From Billgrantia desiderata (GTDB lineage: Bacteria; Pseudomonadota; Gammaproteobacteria; Pseudomonadales; Halomonadaceae): a DNA stretch of 64,000 nt. The position numbers and the translations under genes are program-made. Below are positions 28,285-47,037 of the stretch, piece after piece. Where the stretch lies: the NCBI GenBank assembly GCA_011742915.1, contig JAAQTN010000021.1:1-64000 (forward strand), given 5' to 3'. Position 1 is the first letter of the stretch, and the number at the start of each line of letters is the position of its first letter. A model generated the notes under the pieces. The model made no database searches and had not been told where the DNA came from. It was given only the letters and a program-made list of their open reading frames with translations.

Positions 28285-28700
28285 CAGCCGCGCTCTCCTT
28301 CGTCGCCATCGGCCGGGCCGTGCTCGTCGTCGCCGTGGCGGGCACGGTCGCTGGAGACGGCCTCGTCGATCAGCGAGGAGAGCCGCTGGCCGCGCACCAC
28401 GCTCTCGTCGTAGTGGAAGCGCAGCTCCGGCACGTGACGCAGCTTGATGCGCCGGGCGATCTGACTGCGCAGGAAGCCCGCCGCCTGCTTGAGGACCTTG
28501 AGGTTCTCCTTGATGCGCTCGGGGCTGTCCTCGCCCAGCAGGGTCACGTAGACGTCGGCATAGCCGAGGTCACGGCTGACCGTGACCCCGCTGACGGTGA
28601 CCATGCCCAGGCGCGGGTCCTTGACCTCGCGCTGGATCAGCACGGCCAGCTCCTTCTGCAGCTGGTCGCCGACCCGGTCGGTACGCTTGAACTCGCGCAT
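28284..28700 (-). CDS. rbfA: Ribosome-binding factor A
   Basis: Binds immature 30S subunits and aids 16S 5'-end maturation, important in the cold. The 138-residue protein has a KH-type fold (DPRLGMVTVSGVTVSRDL, IARRIKLRHVPELRFHYD) plus an acidic, disordered tail rich in D, E and G. It lies between infB and truB in the classic nusA-infB operon. Confidence 0.95.
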   Translation of the reverse strand: MREFKRTDRVGDQLQKELAVLIQREVKDPRLGMVTVSGVTVSRDLGYADVYVTLLGEDSPERIKENLKVLKQAAGFLRSQIARRIKLRHVPELRFHYDESVVRGQRLSSLIDEAVSSDRARHGDDEHGPADGDEGERG

Positions 28701-28718
28701 GCACTACTCCCGCTGCGA

Positions 28719-31247
<2,529 letters not shown>

Positions 31248-31274
31248 CTCGACCCTCCTCAGCCCGTGACCCGT

Positions 31275-32768
31275 TTACTGTTCGTTCTCGAACCAGGGCG
31301 CACGGGCAGTCATGATCAGTGCTGCAGCGCGCTCCTCGTCCATGCCCTCGATGTCCATCAAGTCGTCGACGGACTGCTCGGCGAGATCCTCCATGGTAAC
31401 GATGCCCCGGCTGGCCAGGATGAAGGCCAGATGACGCTCCATGCCATCCATCTCCAGCAGGTCGTCGGCCGGCTGAGCGCCGTCGAGTTCCTCTTCGGAG
31501 GCGATGGCCAGCGTCAGCAGCTCGTCCTTGGCGCGGGCACGCAGCTCTTCCACCAATTCTTCGTCGAGCTCCTCGATCTCGAGCATCTCCTCGAGGGGCA
31601 CGTAGGCGATCTCTTCCAGCGTGGTGAAACCCTCTTCCACCAGCAGCCGGGCGAGGTCGTCCTCGATCTCCAGATGCTGAATGAAGTTCTCGACCAGGCT
31701 GTCGATTTCCTGCTCGCGCTTGTCCTCCGCCTCGCTCTCGGTCATGACGTTGATCCGCCAGCCGGTGAGCTCGGAAGCCAGGCGCACGTTCTGCCCGCTA
31801 CGGCCGATGGCCTGAGCCAGGTTGTCCTCGGCCACGGCCACGTCCATGGCATGCGCATCCTCGTCGACCAGGATCGAGCCGACATCGGCGGGTGCCATGG
31901 CGTTGATCACCAGCTGAGCGGGATTGTCGTCCCACAGGATGATGTCGACTCGCTCGTTCTGCAGCTCGCTCGACACCGCCTGGACGCGGGAGCCGCGCAT
32001 GCCGACGCAGGCGCCGACCGGATCGATGCGGCGGTCGTTGGTCTTGACCGCGATCTTGGCCCGCGAGCCCGGGTCGCGTGCCGCGCCCTTGATCTCGATG
32101 AGCTGCTCGGCGATCTCCGGCACCTCGATCTTGAACAGCTCGATGATCAGCTCCGGGCAGGTACGCGACAGGATCAGCTGCGCGCCACGCGCCTCGGCAT
32201 CGACCTTGAGCAGCAGTGCGCGAACGCGATCGTTCATACGGTAGCGCTCGCCGGGGATCATCTCGCTGCGCGGCAGGAACGCCTCGGCGTTGTCGCCCAG
32301 GTCGATGATCAGGCCGTCGCGGGTGGTCTTCTTGACGATACCGGCGACCAGCTCACCCTCGCGCTCGGCGTACTGCCGTACCACCTCGGCCCGCTCGGCC
32401 TCGCGCACCTTCTGCACGATGACCTGCTTGGCGGTCTGGGCGGCGATACGACCGAAGGCGGCATTCTCGATCTGCTCCTCGACCACGTCACCCAGCTTGA
32501 GCGGCGGCTCGCGACGCGCGGCGAAGGACTCCTTGATCTCGGCGTCGGGATTCTCGAACTCGTCGTCTTCCACCACTTCCCAGCGGCGGAAGGTCTCGTA
32601 GTCGCCCGTTTGACGGTCGATGTGCACGCGCACGCTGACCTCGCGACCTTCGAAGCGCTTGCGTGACGCGCTGGCCAGCGCCGCCTCCACCGCCTCGAAG
32701 ATCACTTGACGCGGTACGCCCTTCTCGTTGGAGATCGCATCGACGACCATCAGAATTTCTTTACTCAT
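31275..32768 (-). CDS. nusA: Transcription elongation/termination factor NusA
   Basis: Binds RNA polymerase to modulate pausing, termination and rRNA antitermination. The 497 residues have an N-terminal RNAP-binding domain, an S1 domain ([19 protein letters not shown]), two KH domains ([35 protein letters not shown]) and two acidic C-terminal AR2 repeats, which are typical of gammaproteobacteria. It is 27 bases upstream of infB. boxA in the rrn leader at 64-76 is a natural target of the Nus complex. Confidence 0.96.
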   Translation of the reverse strand: MSKEILMVVDAISNEKGVPRQVIFEAVEAALASASRKRFEGREVSVRVHIDRQTGDYETFRRWEVVEDDEFENPDAEIKESFAARREPPLKLGDVVEEQIENAAFGRIAAQTAKQVIVQKVREAERAEVVRQYAEREGELVAGIVKKTTRDGLIIDLGDNAEAFLPRSEMIPGERYRMNDRVRALLLKVDAEARGAQLILSRTCPELIIELFKIEVPEIAEQLIEIKGAARDPGSRAKIAVKTNDRRIDPVGACVGMRGSRVQAVSSELQNERVDIILWDDNPAQLVINAMAPADVGSILVDEDAHAMDVAVAEDNLAQAIGRSGQNVRLASELTGWRINVMTESEAEDKREQEIDSLVENFIQHLEIEDDLARLLVEEGFTTLEEIAYVPLEEMLEIEELDEELVEELRARAKDELLTLAIASEEELDGAQPADDLLEMDGMERHLAFILASRGIVTMEDLAEQSVDDLMDIEGMDEERAAALIMTARAPWFENEQ

Positions 32769-32820
32769 GCCTTTGCCTCGCCAGAAAACCTGTTCTTGTG
32801 CACCGAACCTGGCCTGCGCC

Positions 32821-33282
32821 TCAGTCCTCGAATCGCGGAACTACCCGTGCCTGATCGATGCTTTCGATAGGAAAGCAGTACTCCTCGCCGTCGAGCTGCA
32901 GCAAGACCTCGTCTTCCTCGATACCGGCCAGCAGCCCCTGGAACTTGCGCCGTCCGTCGAAGGCCACGCGCAGCTTCAGTGCCACCTCGTGCCCGGCGTA
33001 GCGCGCGAACTGATCGAGGGTGTACAGCGGACGATCCATACCCGGTGACGACACCTCCAGGCGATACTCGCCCGGGATGGGATCTTCCACGTCGAGCACG
33101 GCACTGACCTGACGGCTCACGTCGGCGCAGTGGTCCACGCTCACACCGTCGGCATGATCAATGTAGATCACCAACTGGGAGTGCTTGCCCTGGGGGCGAT
33201 ATTCGATGCCCCAGAGCTCGAATCCCATGGCGGTGACCACCGGTTCGATCAGCGCATGCAGCGCAGCGTCCTTGAGTGCCAC
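32821..33282 (-). CDS. rimP: Ribosome maturation factor RimP
   Basis: Assists 30S subunit assembly. The 153 residues contain [19 protein letters not shown], the [16 protein letters not shown] region and [15 protein letters not shown], ending in the SH3-like C-terminal domain. The start is GTG at 33282 with AGGAG 8 bases before it; the frame is open to 33435, but that stretch contains a terminator. First protein gene of the rimP-nusA-infB operon. Confidence 0.94.
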   Translation of the reverse strand: MALKDAALHALIEPVVTAMGFELWGIEYRPQGKHSQLVIYIDHADGVSVDHCADVSRQVSAVLDVEDPIPGEYRLEVSSPGMDRPLYTLDQFARYAGHEVALKLRVAFDGRRKFQGLLAGIEEDEVLLQLDGEEYCFPIESIDQARVVPRFED

Positions 33283-33403
33283 AGAGAAAGCTCCTACAGC
33301 CGTTGCATCAGGCACCTGGCCGGGAGTGAACAGGAAAGCTAGGTGGCTGATTGGCGTTGCCCGGATAAGCCCTGCCGACCCATGCCGGCAGTAAGCTGCT
33401 AAC

Positions 33404-33432
33404 AAAAAGCCCCTTCGCAGGAAGGGGCCTTT
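33404..33432 (-). terminator. Terminator between tRNA-fMet and rimP
   Basis: AGCCCCTTC and GAAGGGGCC form a stem around GCAG. On the minus strand, TTTTT follows (A-run 33404-33408). It ends the tRNA transcript, with partial read-through into rimP expected by analogy with E. coli metY-rimP. Confidence 0.75.
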
Positions 33433-33496
33433 CACAAGAAACCTGTAGTACCACTTTCGCCACTCTGCATCCCCCGAAGGGACGCCTGGCCGAAAA

Positions 33497-33573
<77 letters not shown>

Positions 33574-33710
33574 ACATTCCAGGTCGGCGATTGTAGGCGT
33601 GGACAGCGCTTGCGTCAAGGAGACTTGCGCTAGACACGGGCCTGCAATCTTCCTGGTGCCAATCCTGCTTCTGACGACTCGCGATCCCAACGGGTTCGCA
33701 GCGTTTCAGA

Positions 33711-33797
33711 TGGTGCCGAAGGCGGGACTTGAACCCGCACGACCGTAAGGTCACTACCCCCTCAAGATAGCGTGTCTACCAATTCCACCACTTCGGC
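33711..33797 (-). tRNA. tRNA-Leu (GAG)
   Basis: An 87-nt class II tRNA with encoded CCA, anticodon GAG (in CTTGAGG), and a long variable arm (TGACCTTACGGTCG). It begins GCCGAAGTGGTGGAATTGG. Located between secG and tRNA-fMet, the same place as E. coli leuU. Confidence 0.95.
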
Positions 33798-33822
33798 TTG
33801 CTTGACTGCCGGAACCGCGACC

Positions 33823-34182
33823 TCAGTCGTCGCTTTCCTCCAGCACTGGCGCGGTATTATCCACGTCACGGGCTTCGTCGTCAAGCGTCGGCAAGCCGCG
33901 CTGCTGCTCGATCAGGCGTGCATCGGGGATGCCCGCTTCCGGCGCCTGCCCGGCCTGGGTGGCGAAGTAGGCCAGGGTCAGTGAAGTGGCGAAGAAGGCC
34001 GCAGCCAGCACCGCCGTGGTACGCGAAAGAAAACCGCCGGTCCCGCGCGAGCCGAAGACGGTCTGCGAGGCACCGCCACCGAAGGCGGCACCGGCTTCGG
34101 CGCCCTTGCCCTGCTGAAGCAGGATGAGAACGACCAGGGCGACGGCAATCGCCACATGGATCATGAGAATGGCAACTTGCAT
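33823..34182 (-). CDS. secG: Protein-export membrane protein SecG
   Basis: Third core subunit of the SecYEG translocon. The 119-residue protein has two membrane helices (about 3-21 and 54-73) separated by the conserved loop LLQQGKGAEAGAAFGGGASQ and FGSRGTGGFLSR, followed by an acidic cytoplasmic or periplasmic tail. Its ATG is 4 bases after the tpiA stop. Confidence 0.94.
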   Translation of the reverse strand: MQVAILMIHVAIAVALVVLILLQQGKGAEAGAAFGGGASQTVFGSRGTGGFLSRTTAVLAAAFFATSLTLAYFATQAGQAPEAGIPDARLIEQQRGLPTLDDEARDVDNTAPVLEESDD

Positions 34183-34186
34183 GAGT

Positions 34187-34936
34187 TCAACCTGCTGACT
34201 GACAAATGGCTAGGAAATCGTCGACCTTGAGCGAAGCACCGCCCACCAGGCCGCCGTCGATGTCGGGCTGAGCCAGCAGCTCAGCCGCGTTGTCGGCATT
34301 CATGCTGCCGCCGTAGAGCAGACGCAGGCCCGCCGCCAGAGCACGGTCATAGCCGGCCTGGTATTCGCGAATACCGGCCATGACCTCCTGGGCCTGCTCG
34401 GGCGTGGCCGTGCGCCCGGTACCGATCGCCCAGACCGGCTCGTAGGCGATGACGACACGCTCACGCTGATCGGGCTCCAGGCGGGCCATCACATAGCCTA
34501 CCTGACGCAGCACCACCTCCATGGTCTTGCCGGCATCGCGCTCTTCCAGCGTCTCGCCCACGCACAGAATCGGGGTGATCCCCACGTTCAGCGCGGCCAG
34601 CAGCCGGTCGAGCACGGCCTCGTCGTCCTCGCGATAGAGCTGACGACGCTCGGAGTGGCCCGCCAGGGCGTACTCCACGCCGAACTCCTTGAGCATCCGC
34701 CCGCTCACTTCGCCGGTGCGGGCACCGGAGTGCAGCGGGTTCAGGGTCTGCGCCCCCAGGCGGATCGGCGTGCCCTCGAAGGCGCGCCGCGCCGCGTCCA
34801 GATAGGGGAAAGGCGGCAGAACGACCACGTCCAGCGACGCCGGGAGCGTCTTTTCGGCAAAACGATGACCGAACTCCTCGACCAGCGCGGCCGAACCGTT
34901 CATCTTCCAGTTCCCGGCAATCAGCGGCGTGCGCAT
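34187..34936 (-). CDS. tpiA: Triosephosphate isomerase
   Basis: Interconverts dihydroxyacetone phosphate and glyceraldehyde-3-phosphate. The 249 residues have the catalytic Lys in GNWKMNG, the His in LAGHSERRQ, the Glu in AYEPVWAIGTG and the phosphate loop LYGGSMNADNA. GAGGACGCAGC precedes the ATG. It sits between glmM and secG, its normal place. Confidence 0.96.
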   Translation of the reverse strand: MRTPLIAGNWKMNGSAALVEEFGHRFAEKTLPASLDVVVLPPFPYLDAARRAFEGTPIRLGAQTLNPLHSGARTGEVSGRMLKEFGVEYALAGHSERRQLYREDDEAVLDRLLAALNVGITPILCVGETLEERDAGKTMEVVLRQVGYVMARLEPDQRERVVIAYEPVWAIGTGRTATPEQAQEVMAGIREYQAGYDRALAAGLRLLYGGSMNADNAAELLAQPDIDGGLVGGASLKVDDFLAICQSAG

Positions 34937-34964
34937 GCTGCGTCCTCTTTCAAAGTGGAGCGAA

Positions 34965-34993
34965 ATGGTATAGGAGGTGCCTAGTCAAGACAA
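34965..34993 (-). promoter_or_regulatory. Candidate promoter of tpiA-secG
   Basis: On the minus strand: TTGTCT (34988-34993), a 17-base spacer and TACCAT (34965-34970), 28 bases before the tpiA ATG. A hairpin GACAACCG/CGGTTGTC at 34989-35010 overlaps it and the glmM stop. Confidence 0.4.
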
Positions 34994-35008
34994 CCGTTGC
35001 AGCGGTTG

Positions 35009-36358
35009 TCAACCCAACTCGCCCTCGACCTGAGCGGCGAGGCGCCGTGCCAATCCCTCGACATCGAGGTGCGCGCGCCCTTCGACCATGACGCGAATCA
35101 GCGGCTCCGTGCCCGAAGGGCGCAGCAGTACGCGCCCCTCGTCGCCCAGCTCCGCTTCCGCCTCGGCCACGGCATCCTTCACTGCCGGACTCGCCATCAA
35201 TGCCTTGGCATCGCTGCCCGGCGTCAGGCGCACGTTGACCAGCACCTGCGGCACCTTCTCCAGCCCGGCAAGCAGCGTGTGCAGGGGCTTGCCCTCGCTG
35301 ATCATGATCGCCAGCACCTGCAGCGCCGAGACGATGCCGTCACCGGTGCTCTGCACGTCGGCGCAGACGATATGACCGGAAGATTCGCCGCCCAGCTGCC
35401 AGTCGTTGGCCAGCAGGCGCTCGACCACGTAGCGGTCGCCGACCTTGGCGCGCTCGAAGGGAATGTCCATGTTCTCGAGCGCCATGGCCAGGCCGAAGTT
35501 GGTCATCAGGGTACCGACCACGCCGCCCACCAGTTGGCCACGCTGATGACGGTCGCGGGCGATCAGGTAGAGGATGTCGTCGCCGTCGATCTCGCGACCG
35601 TCGGCATCGACCATCAACACCCGGTCGCCGTCGCCGTCGAAGGCGATGCCCAGATCGGCACTCTGCTGGATTACCGCCGCGCGCAGGGTGGCCGGCGAGG
35701 TGGAACCGACGTCGCGATTGATGTTGAGGCCGTCGGGACTGGCCCCGACCAGGCTGACCTCGGCGCCCAGTTCGCGGAACACGCTGGGCGCGATGTGGTA
35801 GGTGGCGCCATGGGCACAGTCGAGCACCATGCGCAGCCCGTGCAGGCTGACCCGGTTGGGGATGGTCGACTTGCAGAATTCGATGTAGCGGCCGGCGGCA
35901 TCGTCGATGCGCATCGCCTTGCCCAGCCTGTCCGCCGCCACCGTGGTCAGCGGCTCGTCCAGCATCGCCTCGATACGCTCTTCGAGCTCGTCGGCGAGCT
36001 TGGTGCCCGCGGTGGAGAAGAACTTGATGCCGTTGTCGGCAAAGGGGTTGTGCGACGCCGAAATGACGATGCCGGCATCGGCACGGAAGGTGCGCGTGAG
36101 GTAGGCGATGCCCGGGGTGGGCATCGGCCCGAGCAGCGCCACGTCGACGCCGGCGGCGGAGAGCCCCGCCTCCAGGGCCGATTCGAACATGTAACCCGAG
36201 ATACGCGTGTCCTTGCCGATCAGCACGCGAGCGCGCCCCGACTCACGGGCCAGCACCCGTCCCACGGCCCAGCCCAGCTTGAGCATGAAATCCGGCGTGA
36301 TGGGGTACTCGCCGACCGTCCCACGAATGCCATCCGTACCAAAGTATTTTCTAGTCAT
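35009..36358 (-). CDS. glmM: Phosphoglucosamine mutase
   Basis: Converts glucosamine-6-phosphate to glucosamine-1-phosphate for peptidoglycan and LPS precursors. The 449 residues begin [10 protein letters not shown], carry the phosphoserine Ser102 in [15 protein letters not shown], a metal-binding [11 protein letters not shown] loop and a C-terminal [11 protein letters not shown] phosphate-binding motif. Its ATG overlaps the folP stop by 8 bases. Confidence 0.96.
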   Translation of the reverse strand: MTRKYFGTDGIRGTVGEYPITPDFMLKLGWAVGRVLARESGRARVLIGKDTRISGYMFESALEAGLSAAGVDVALLGPMPTPGIAYLTRTFRADAGIVISASHNPFADNGIKFFSTAGTKLADELEERIEAMLDEPLTTVAADRLGKAMRIDDAAGRYIEFCKSTIPNRVSLHGLRMVLDCAHGATYHIAPSVFRELGAEVSLVGASPDGLNINRDVGSTSPATLRAAVIQQSADLGIAFDGDGDRVLMVDADGREIDGDDILYLIARDRHQRGQLVGGVVGTLMTNFGLAMALENMDIPFERAKVGDRYVVERLLANDWQLGGESSGHIVCADVQSTGDGIVSALQVLAIMISEGKPLHTLLAGLEKVPQVLVNVRLTPGSDAKALMASPAVKDAVAEAEAELGDEGRVLLRPSGTEPLIRVMVEGRAHLDVEGLARRLAAQVEGELG

Positions 36359-37217
36359 TCTCGCAGCCTTCCCTAAGCACGGCCCAAGTCATGTTCACCG
36401 CATCCATGGCAGGGCCAACGTCATGGACGCGCAGGATACGTGCACCGCGCTCGATCGCCAGCGACGCCAGCGCCAGCCCGCCGGGCAGGCGCTCCTCCAC
36501 CGGCCGGCCCAGCACCTTGCCGATCATGCTCTTGCGCGACATGCCCACCAGCAGCGGCAGCTCCAGGGCGGCCAGCCGCTCCATGCGGTTGAGCAGGCGC
36601 AGATTGTGCTCCACGGTCTTGCCGAAGCCGAAGCCGGGGTCGAGCAGCAGCCGCTCGCGGCGCAGCCCGGCCGCCTCGCAGGCCGCCACCCGCGCGGCGA
36701 GGAAGCCGGCCACCGCTTCTTCGATGGGTTCATCATAGTGAGGGGCTTGCTGCATGTCGCGAGGCTCGCCCTGCATGTGCATCAGGCATACCGGCAGGCC
36801 GGTGGCCAGTGCCGCCTCCAGCGCCCCCTCGCGCTGCAGGGCACGCACGTCGTTGAGCATGCCGGCGCCCAACTGTGCGGCCTGCCGCATCACGTCGGGA
36901 TTGCTGGTGTCCACCGACACCAGCGCATCGAGTTCGCACACCAGGCGCTCGACCACCGGCGCCACGCGATCCAGCTCCTGCTGAGTGGACACCGGCTGCG
37001 AGCCGGGGCGGGTCGATTCGCCACCCACGTCGATGATCGCCGCGCCCTCCGCCAGCATGCGCTCGGCGTGACGCAGGGCATCGTCGATGGCGACATGGCG
37101 GCCGCCGTCGGAGAAGGAGTCGGGGGTGACGTTGAGAATCCCCATCACGCGGGGGTAAGAGAGGTCCAGACGATGCCGCCCACACGGCAGCCAAATCGCT
37201 GAAGGAGAATCTGTCAT
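36351..37217 (-). CDS. folP: Dihydropteroate synthase
   Basis: Joins hydroxymethyl-dihydropterin pyrophosphate to para-aminobenzoate; the sulfonamide target. The 288-residue TIM-barrel has [47 protein letters not shown] and [15 protein letters not shown] at 37217 has AGG nine bases upstream; an in-frame ATG at 37226 is too close to that site. It lies between ftsH and glmM. Confidence 0.95.
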   Translation of the reverse strand: MTDSPSAIWLPCGRHRLDLSYPRVMGILNVTPDSFSDGGRHVAIDDALRHAERMLAEGAAIIDVGGESTRPGSQPVSTQQELDRVAPVVERLVCELDALVSVDTSNPDVMRQAAQLGAGMLNDVRALQREGALEAALATGLPVCLMHMQGEPRDMQQAPHYDEPIEEAVAGFLAARVAACEAAGLRRERLLLDPGFGFGKTVEHNLRLLNRMERLAALELPLLVGMSRKSMIGKVLGRPVEERLPGGLALASLAIERGARILRVHDVGPAMDAVNMTWAVLREGCEND

Positions 37218-37263
37218 GTCATGCATCCTGTGACATGGGTCGGGTCAGGTCGCCCCACGGCAA

Positions 37264-37284
37264 AGGCGCCCCGGTGGGGCGCCT
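37264..37284 (-). terminator. Hairpin between ftsH and folP
   Basis: AGGCGCCCC pairs with GGGGCGCCT around GGT. On the minus strand it is followed by TTTG only, so termination is probably partial and folP may be co-transcribed. Confidence 0.45.
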
Positions 37285-37300
37285 GTGTCGGCATTGCGGT

Positions 37301-39313
<2,013 letters not shown>

Positions 39314-39546
39314 ATCATTCAAGGGTCTACCCTCATTGCAAGCTACTCTCGGCCAACGATGCCTGGCTCTAAGACCACGAATGGAGAGGCCATGTTCCGC
39401 CTCGCGGGCCGTACCCGCACCATCCCACACTGTGGCACAGTTGGGCGGCCATGTCTGGCCATAGCGCTATTAGTCTAAAGCTATTGTCGATCGCCCAAGG
39501 CCGGCGCCGCCGCACCCTGGCTCGTGTCGTCGGGCCGAGCCGCGGC

Positions 39547-40257
39547 TCAGCCCCGAAATCCGTCTGCCAGCAGGTAGACTTCGCGCGAGCGGGCGCGGGA
39601 CGCCTCCGGCTTGCGTGTCACCACCTTGGCAAAACTCTCGCGCAGCTCCTTCAGATAGGCATCGAAGCCCTCGCCCTGGAACACCTTGGCCAGGAAGCGA
39701 CCGCCGGGGCGCAGGGTCTGGCGCGCCAGGTCCAGCGCCAGCTCCACCAGGTACATGGCCTGGGGCTGGTCGATGGCGCTCATACCACTCATATTGGGGG
39801 CCATGTCGGACATAACAAGGTCCACCGGCCTGCCATCGAGGACGGCGAGTATCGCCTCCAGCACGGCCTCCTCGGTGAAGTCGCCCTGAATGAACTCGAC
39901 GCCGGCCAGGGCATCCATCTCGAGGATGTCCGAGGCGATCACCATGCCTTCAGGGCCTACGCGGTCGGCCGCCACCTGACTCCAGCCGCCCGGGGCCGCG
40001 CCCAGGTCGATCACGCTCATGCCGGGCTTGAACAGCCGGTCCTTCTCGTCGAGCGCCAGCAGCTTGTAGCTGGCACGGGAGCGATAGCCGTCCTGCCAGC
40101 TCTGCTGCACGAAGCGGTCGTCGAAGTGCTCCTTGAGCCAGCCGGCGCTGCTCTTGCTGGCACTGCTCTTGCCTGCGCTGCCCTTACTGGCACCAGGCCG
40201 CTGGCGGCGCGAGCCGTCGGATGCGCCGTTGCGGGACGAGGAAGTGGATCGAGCCAC
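39547..40257 (-). CDS. rlmE: 23S rRNA 2'-O-methyltransferase RlmE (FtsJ/RrmJ)
   Basis: Methylates U2552 in the 23S A-loop, a late step in 50S assembly. The core has [30 protein letters not shown] with the first catalytic Lys, the SAM motif [14 protein letters not shown] and the Asp in [13 protein letters not shown] at 40257 follows AAGGTGA. From there the protein is 236 residues, about 30 longer than usual. The extra N-terminus (residues 1-36) is Ser/Arg/Lys/Gly-rich and low complexity. Divergent from yhbY, upstream of ftsH. Confidence 0.93.
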   Translation of the reverse strand: MARSTSSSRNGASDGSRRQRPGASKGSAGKSSASKSSAGWLKEHFDDRFVQQSWQDGYRSRASYKLLALDEKDRLFKPGMSVIDLGAAPGGWSQVAADRVGPEGMVIASDILEMDALAGVEFIQGDFTEEAVLEAILAVLDGRPVDLVMSDMAPNMSGMSAIDQPQAMYLVELALDLARQTLRPGGRFLAKVFQGEGFDAYLKELRESFAKVVTRKPEASRARSREVYLLADGFRG

Positions 40258-40421
40258 ACGATCACCTTGACTGAAGACGCCGAGCAGAGCGCAGACATGC
40301 CGGCCCGGTTCGGTATGATGCAGAGCTGGACGAGGGCCCGGTGGGCCTTGCCATGCTTTCGCCGGCGCGCATTTCACCGTACCATGGCAGGTTACGCGCA
40401 ACCGGGAAGACGCAAGATACC

Positions 40422-40748
40422 ATGAGCTTGTCACAGGCACAAAAGAAAGCATTTCGCAGCATCGGCCACCACCTCAACCCGGTGGTGACGGTGTCGGAGA
40501 ACGGTGTCTCCGAGGGGGTGCTGGCGGAACTCGACCGGGCGCTCGCCGATCATGAACTGATCAAGGTGAAGCTGGCCCTGGCCGAACGCGACGATCGCGC
40601 CGCCATGCTCGAGGAGCTGCTGGCGGCCAGCGGCGCCGAGCGCGTGCAGACCATCGGCAAGATGGCGCTGCTCTACCGCAAGAGTCCCCAGGCCAACCCG
40701 AAGCTCTCCAACATCAAGCGCTTCGAGAACCACCACGGGCGCCACTAG
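40422..40748 (+). CDS. yhbY: YhbY family RNA-binding protein
   Basis: Single CRM-domain RNA-binding protein associated with the pre-50S ribosome. The 108 residues match the fold: [43 protein letters not shown] and the GxxG-like [13 protein letters not shown]. Divergent from rlmE, as in many proteobacteria. It ends before a strong bidirectional terminator. Confidence 0.92.
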   Translation: MSLSQAQKKAFRSIGHHLNPVVTVSENGVSEGVLAELDRALADHELIKVKLALAERDDRAAMLEELLAASGAERVQTIGKMALLYRKSPQANPKLSNIKRFENHHGRH

Positions 40749-40801
40749 GCGCTGACGCGCCAGCGGCGAGCCCCGGGCTCCGGGCCGCGAGCAACTTCGC
40801 A

Positions 40802-40832
40802 AAAGCCCGCGACAAACTGTCGCGGGCTTTTT
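40802..40832. terminator. Bidirectional terminator between yhbY and greA
   Basis: AAAGCCCGCGACA pairs with TGTCGCGGGCTTT (13 bp, 3-base loop), followed by TT on the plus strand and preceded by AAAA for the minus strand. It can end both yhbY and the convergent carAB-greA transcript. Confidence 0.88.
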
Positions 40833-40835
40833 CTG

Positions 40836-40889
40836 GCTCGTAGCTCGTAGCTCGTAGCTCGTAGCTCGTAGCTCGTAGCTCGTAGCTCA
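40836..40889. repeat. Heptanucleotide tandem repeat (GCTCGTA)7
   Basis: Seven perfect copies of GCTCGTA from 40836 to 40884, then GCTCA, which contains the greA stop codon (minus strand TGA at 40887-40889). It lies in the greA 3' untranslated region between the stop and the terminator. It is not a CRISPR: the units are 7 bases with no spacers. Confidence 0.95.
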
Positions 40890-41359
40890 GCGATGCTCGA
40901 CGCTAGATATCTCGTACTCGACCTCGCCGCCCGGCGTGCTGACCACCACCACGTCGCCCTCCTCCTTGCCGATCAAGGCGCGGGCAATGGGCGAGGTGAC
41001 GGAGATCTTGCCGGCCTTGATGTCGGCCTCGTCCTCGCCGACGATCTGGTAGCTCACCTCCTCGTCGTTGCCGAGGTTGATCAGCTCCACGGTGACGCCG
41101 AAGATCACCTTGCCGGTCTGCGGCAGCTTGGCTACGTCGATCACCTGGGCGTTGGAGAGCTTGCTCTCGATCTCCTGGATACGCCCCTCGATGAAGCCCT
41201 GCTGTTCGCGCGCCGCGTGGTACTCGGCATTCTCCTTGAGATCGCCGTGTTCACGCGCCTCGGCGATGGCCGCGATCACTTTGGGGCGCGCCTCGCTCTT
41301 GAGCTCCTCGAGTTCCTTGCGCAGGCGTGCTTCGCCGGCAACGGTCATCGGGACCTTGT

Positions 41360-41363
<4 letters not shown>
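40887..41363 (-). CDS. greA: Transcription elongation factor GreA
   Basis: Stimulates transcript cleavage by backtracked RNA polymerase. The 158 residues have the N-terminal coiled-coil with the acidic tip region ([20 protein letters not shown]) and the C-terminal FKBP-like domain ([29 protein letters not shown]). ATG at 41363 overlaps the carB stop (ATGA) and follows AGGAG, so greA is the third gene of carA-carB-greA, an arrangement also known in Pseudomonas. Confidence 0.95.
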
Positions 41364-44590
<3,227 letters not shown>

Positions 44591-44645
44591 GTCGGTTCCC
44601 GCGGCTGGATTCGTTGAAATCAGGCGATAAGACGATGGGAGCCGC

Positions 44646-45806
44646 TCAGCGGCGCTCGCGCATCATCGTCACGAAGCGGTCGAACAGCGGCGACACGTCG
44701 CGCGGTCCGGGGCTCGCTTCCGGGTGGCCCTGGAAGCTGAAGGCCGGGCGGTCGGTCAGCTCGATGCCCTGCAGCGTGCCGTCGAACAGCGAACGGTGAA
44801 TGGCGCGCACGTTGCCCGGCAGGCTCGCCTCGTCGACGGCGAAGCCGTGGTTCTGGCTGGTGATCATCACGTGACCGCTGTCGAGGTCCTGCACCGGGTG
44901 GTTGGCGCCGTGGTGGCCGTGGTTCATCTTCACCGTCTTGGCACCGGCGGCCAGCGCCAGCAGCTGGTGGCCGAGGCAGATGCCGAACACCGGCACGTCG
45001 GTCTCGAGGATCTCCTGGATCGCCTTGATGGCGTAATCGCAGGGCGCGGGGTCGCCGGGGCCGTTGGCCAGCAGGATGCCGTCCGGATTGCGCGCCAGCA
45101 CGTCGCTGGCCGGGGTCTGTGCCGGCACCACGGTGAGGCGACAGCCGCGGGAGGCCAGCATGCGCAGGATGTTGTACTTCACGCCGTAGTCGTAGACCAC
45201 CACGTGGAAGGGGCGCTCGCTGCCACTGGCATCGACGTTACCCTGGCCCAGCACCCACTCTGCCTCGTTCCACTCGTAGGCCTGCTTGCAGCTGACTTCC
45301 TTGGCCAGGTCCATGCCCTTGAGCCCGGGGAACGCCCGCGCCGCGGCCAGCGCACGCTCGACGGCGTCTTCGCCCTCGGCCTCGGCGCCGGCCAGGATGG
45401 CACCGTTCTGGGCACCCTTGTCGCGCAGGATGCGGGTCAGGCGGCGGGTGTCGATGTCGGCGATGCCGAGCACGTTCTGGCTCTTGAGGTAGTCGGAGAG
45501 CGACTGCTCAGAGCGGAAGTTGCTGGCGATGAGTGGCAGGTCGCGAATCACCAGGCCGGCGGCGGCGATCGAGCCCGACTCGACGTCTTCGGCGTTGACG
45601 CCGGTGTTACCGATGTGCGGGTAGGTCAGGGTCACGATCTGTCGGGTGTAGGAGAGGTCGGTGAGGATCTCCTGATAGCCGGTCATGGCCGTATTGAACA
45701 CCACCTCGCCGCTGGTTTGCCCATCGGCGCCGATGGCGGTGCCGTGAAACACACTGCCGTCTTCCAGGGCCAGTATCGCGGGTCTGCTCAATGCGGGGCT
45801 GTTCAA
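44646..45806 (-). CDS. carA: Carbamoyl-phosphate synthase small chain
   Basis: Class I glutamine amidotransferase subunit that supplies ammonia to CarB. The 386 residues have an N-terminal CPSase domain ([26 protein letters not shown]) and a glutaminase domain with the nucleophile Cys in [12 protein letters not shown] and His/Glu in [11 protein letters not shown]. The best start is TTG at 45806, preceded by GGGAGGAC; no in-frame ATG lies near. The leader contains a U-tract hairpin. Confidence 0.95.
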   Translation of the reverse strand: MNSPALSRPAILALEDGSVFHGTAIGADGQTSGEVVFNTAMTGYQEILTDLSYTRQIVTLTYPHIGNTGVNAEDVESGSIAAAGLVIRDLPLIASNFRSEQSLSDYLKSQNVLGIADIDTRRLTRILRDKGAQNGAILAGAEAEGEDAVERALAAARAFPGLKGMDLAKEVSCKQAYEWNEAEWVLGQGNVDASGSERPFHVVVYDYGVKYNILRMLASRGCRLTVVPAQTPASDVLARNPDGILLANGPGDPAPCDYAIKAIQEILETDVPVFGICLGHQLLALAAGAKTVKMNHGHHGANHPVQDLDSGHVMITSQNHGFAVDEASLPGNVRAIHRSLFDGTLQGIELTDRPAFSFQGHPEASPGPRDVSPLFDRFVTMMRERR

Positions 45807-45885
45807 GACAAGGTCCTCCCATGCTGATGCGAGCCTGAGGGGCGCAGGCTCGGCGGCTATCGTCGCGGCGACAGATTTGGCTCGT

Positions 45886-45928
45886 AAAAAAGCGGGACGA
45901 AGCCGATGGAACCGGTTTCATCCCGCTT
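45886..45928 (-). terminator. Terminator or attenuator in the dapB-carA interval
   Basis: On the minus strand AAGCGGGA (from 45928) pairs with TCCCGCTT, with further pairs inside, and is followed by TTTTTT (A-run 45886-45891). It lies 80 bases upstream of the carA start. It either ends dapB mRNA or acts as an attenuator of carAB-greA. The rest of 45807-46101 holds no gene I can support. Confidence 0.75.
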
Positions 45929-46101
45929 GTTGTCTCTGTTTGCTCGGGGCTGGCCACGCAACAAGCGCGCAGTTGGACTGCTGTATTTCAGGCGCCCGGC
46001 CAAAATTTTGGAGATGTTACAGGATTCTCCCAACTTCGACCACCCCCTACTGCCCCAGAAGTGTTGGATTCCGCCGCACCTCAGGGGCGCCCCGGGGCAA
46101 C

Positions 46102-47025
<924 letters not shown>

Positions 47026-47037
47026 TCAAGGAACGCC

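Noticed and set aside
40836-40889. Repeat cluster considered as a CRISPR array.
   Set aside because: Units are 7 bases and directly adjacent, without spacers or cas genes.
45607-45957. A 116-codon frame over the carA leader as a separate gene.
   Set aside because: It starts without a ribosome site, overlaps carA out of frame and shows no family features; kept only as a possible attenuation leader.
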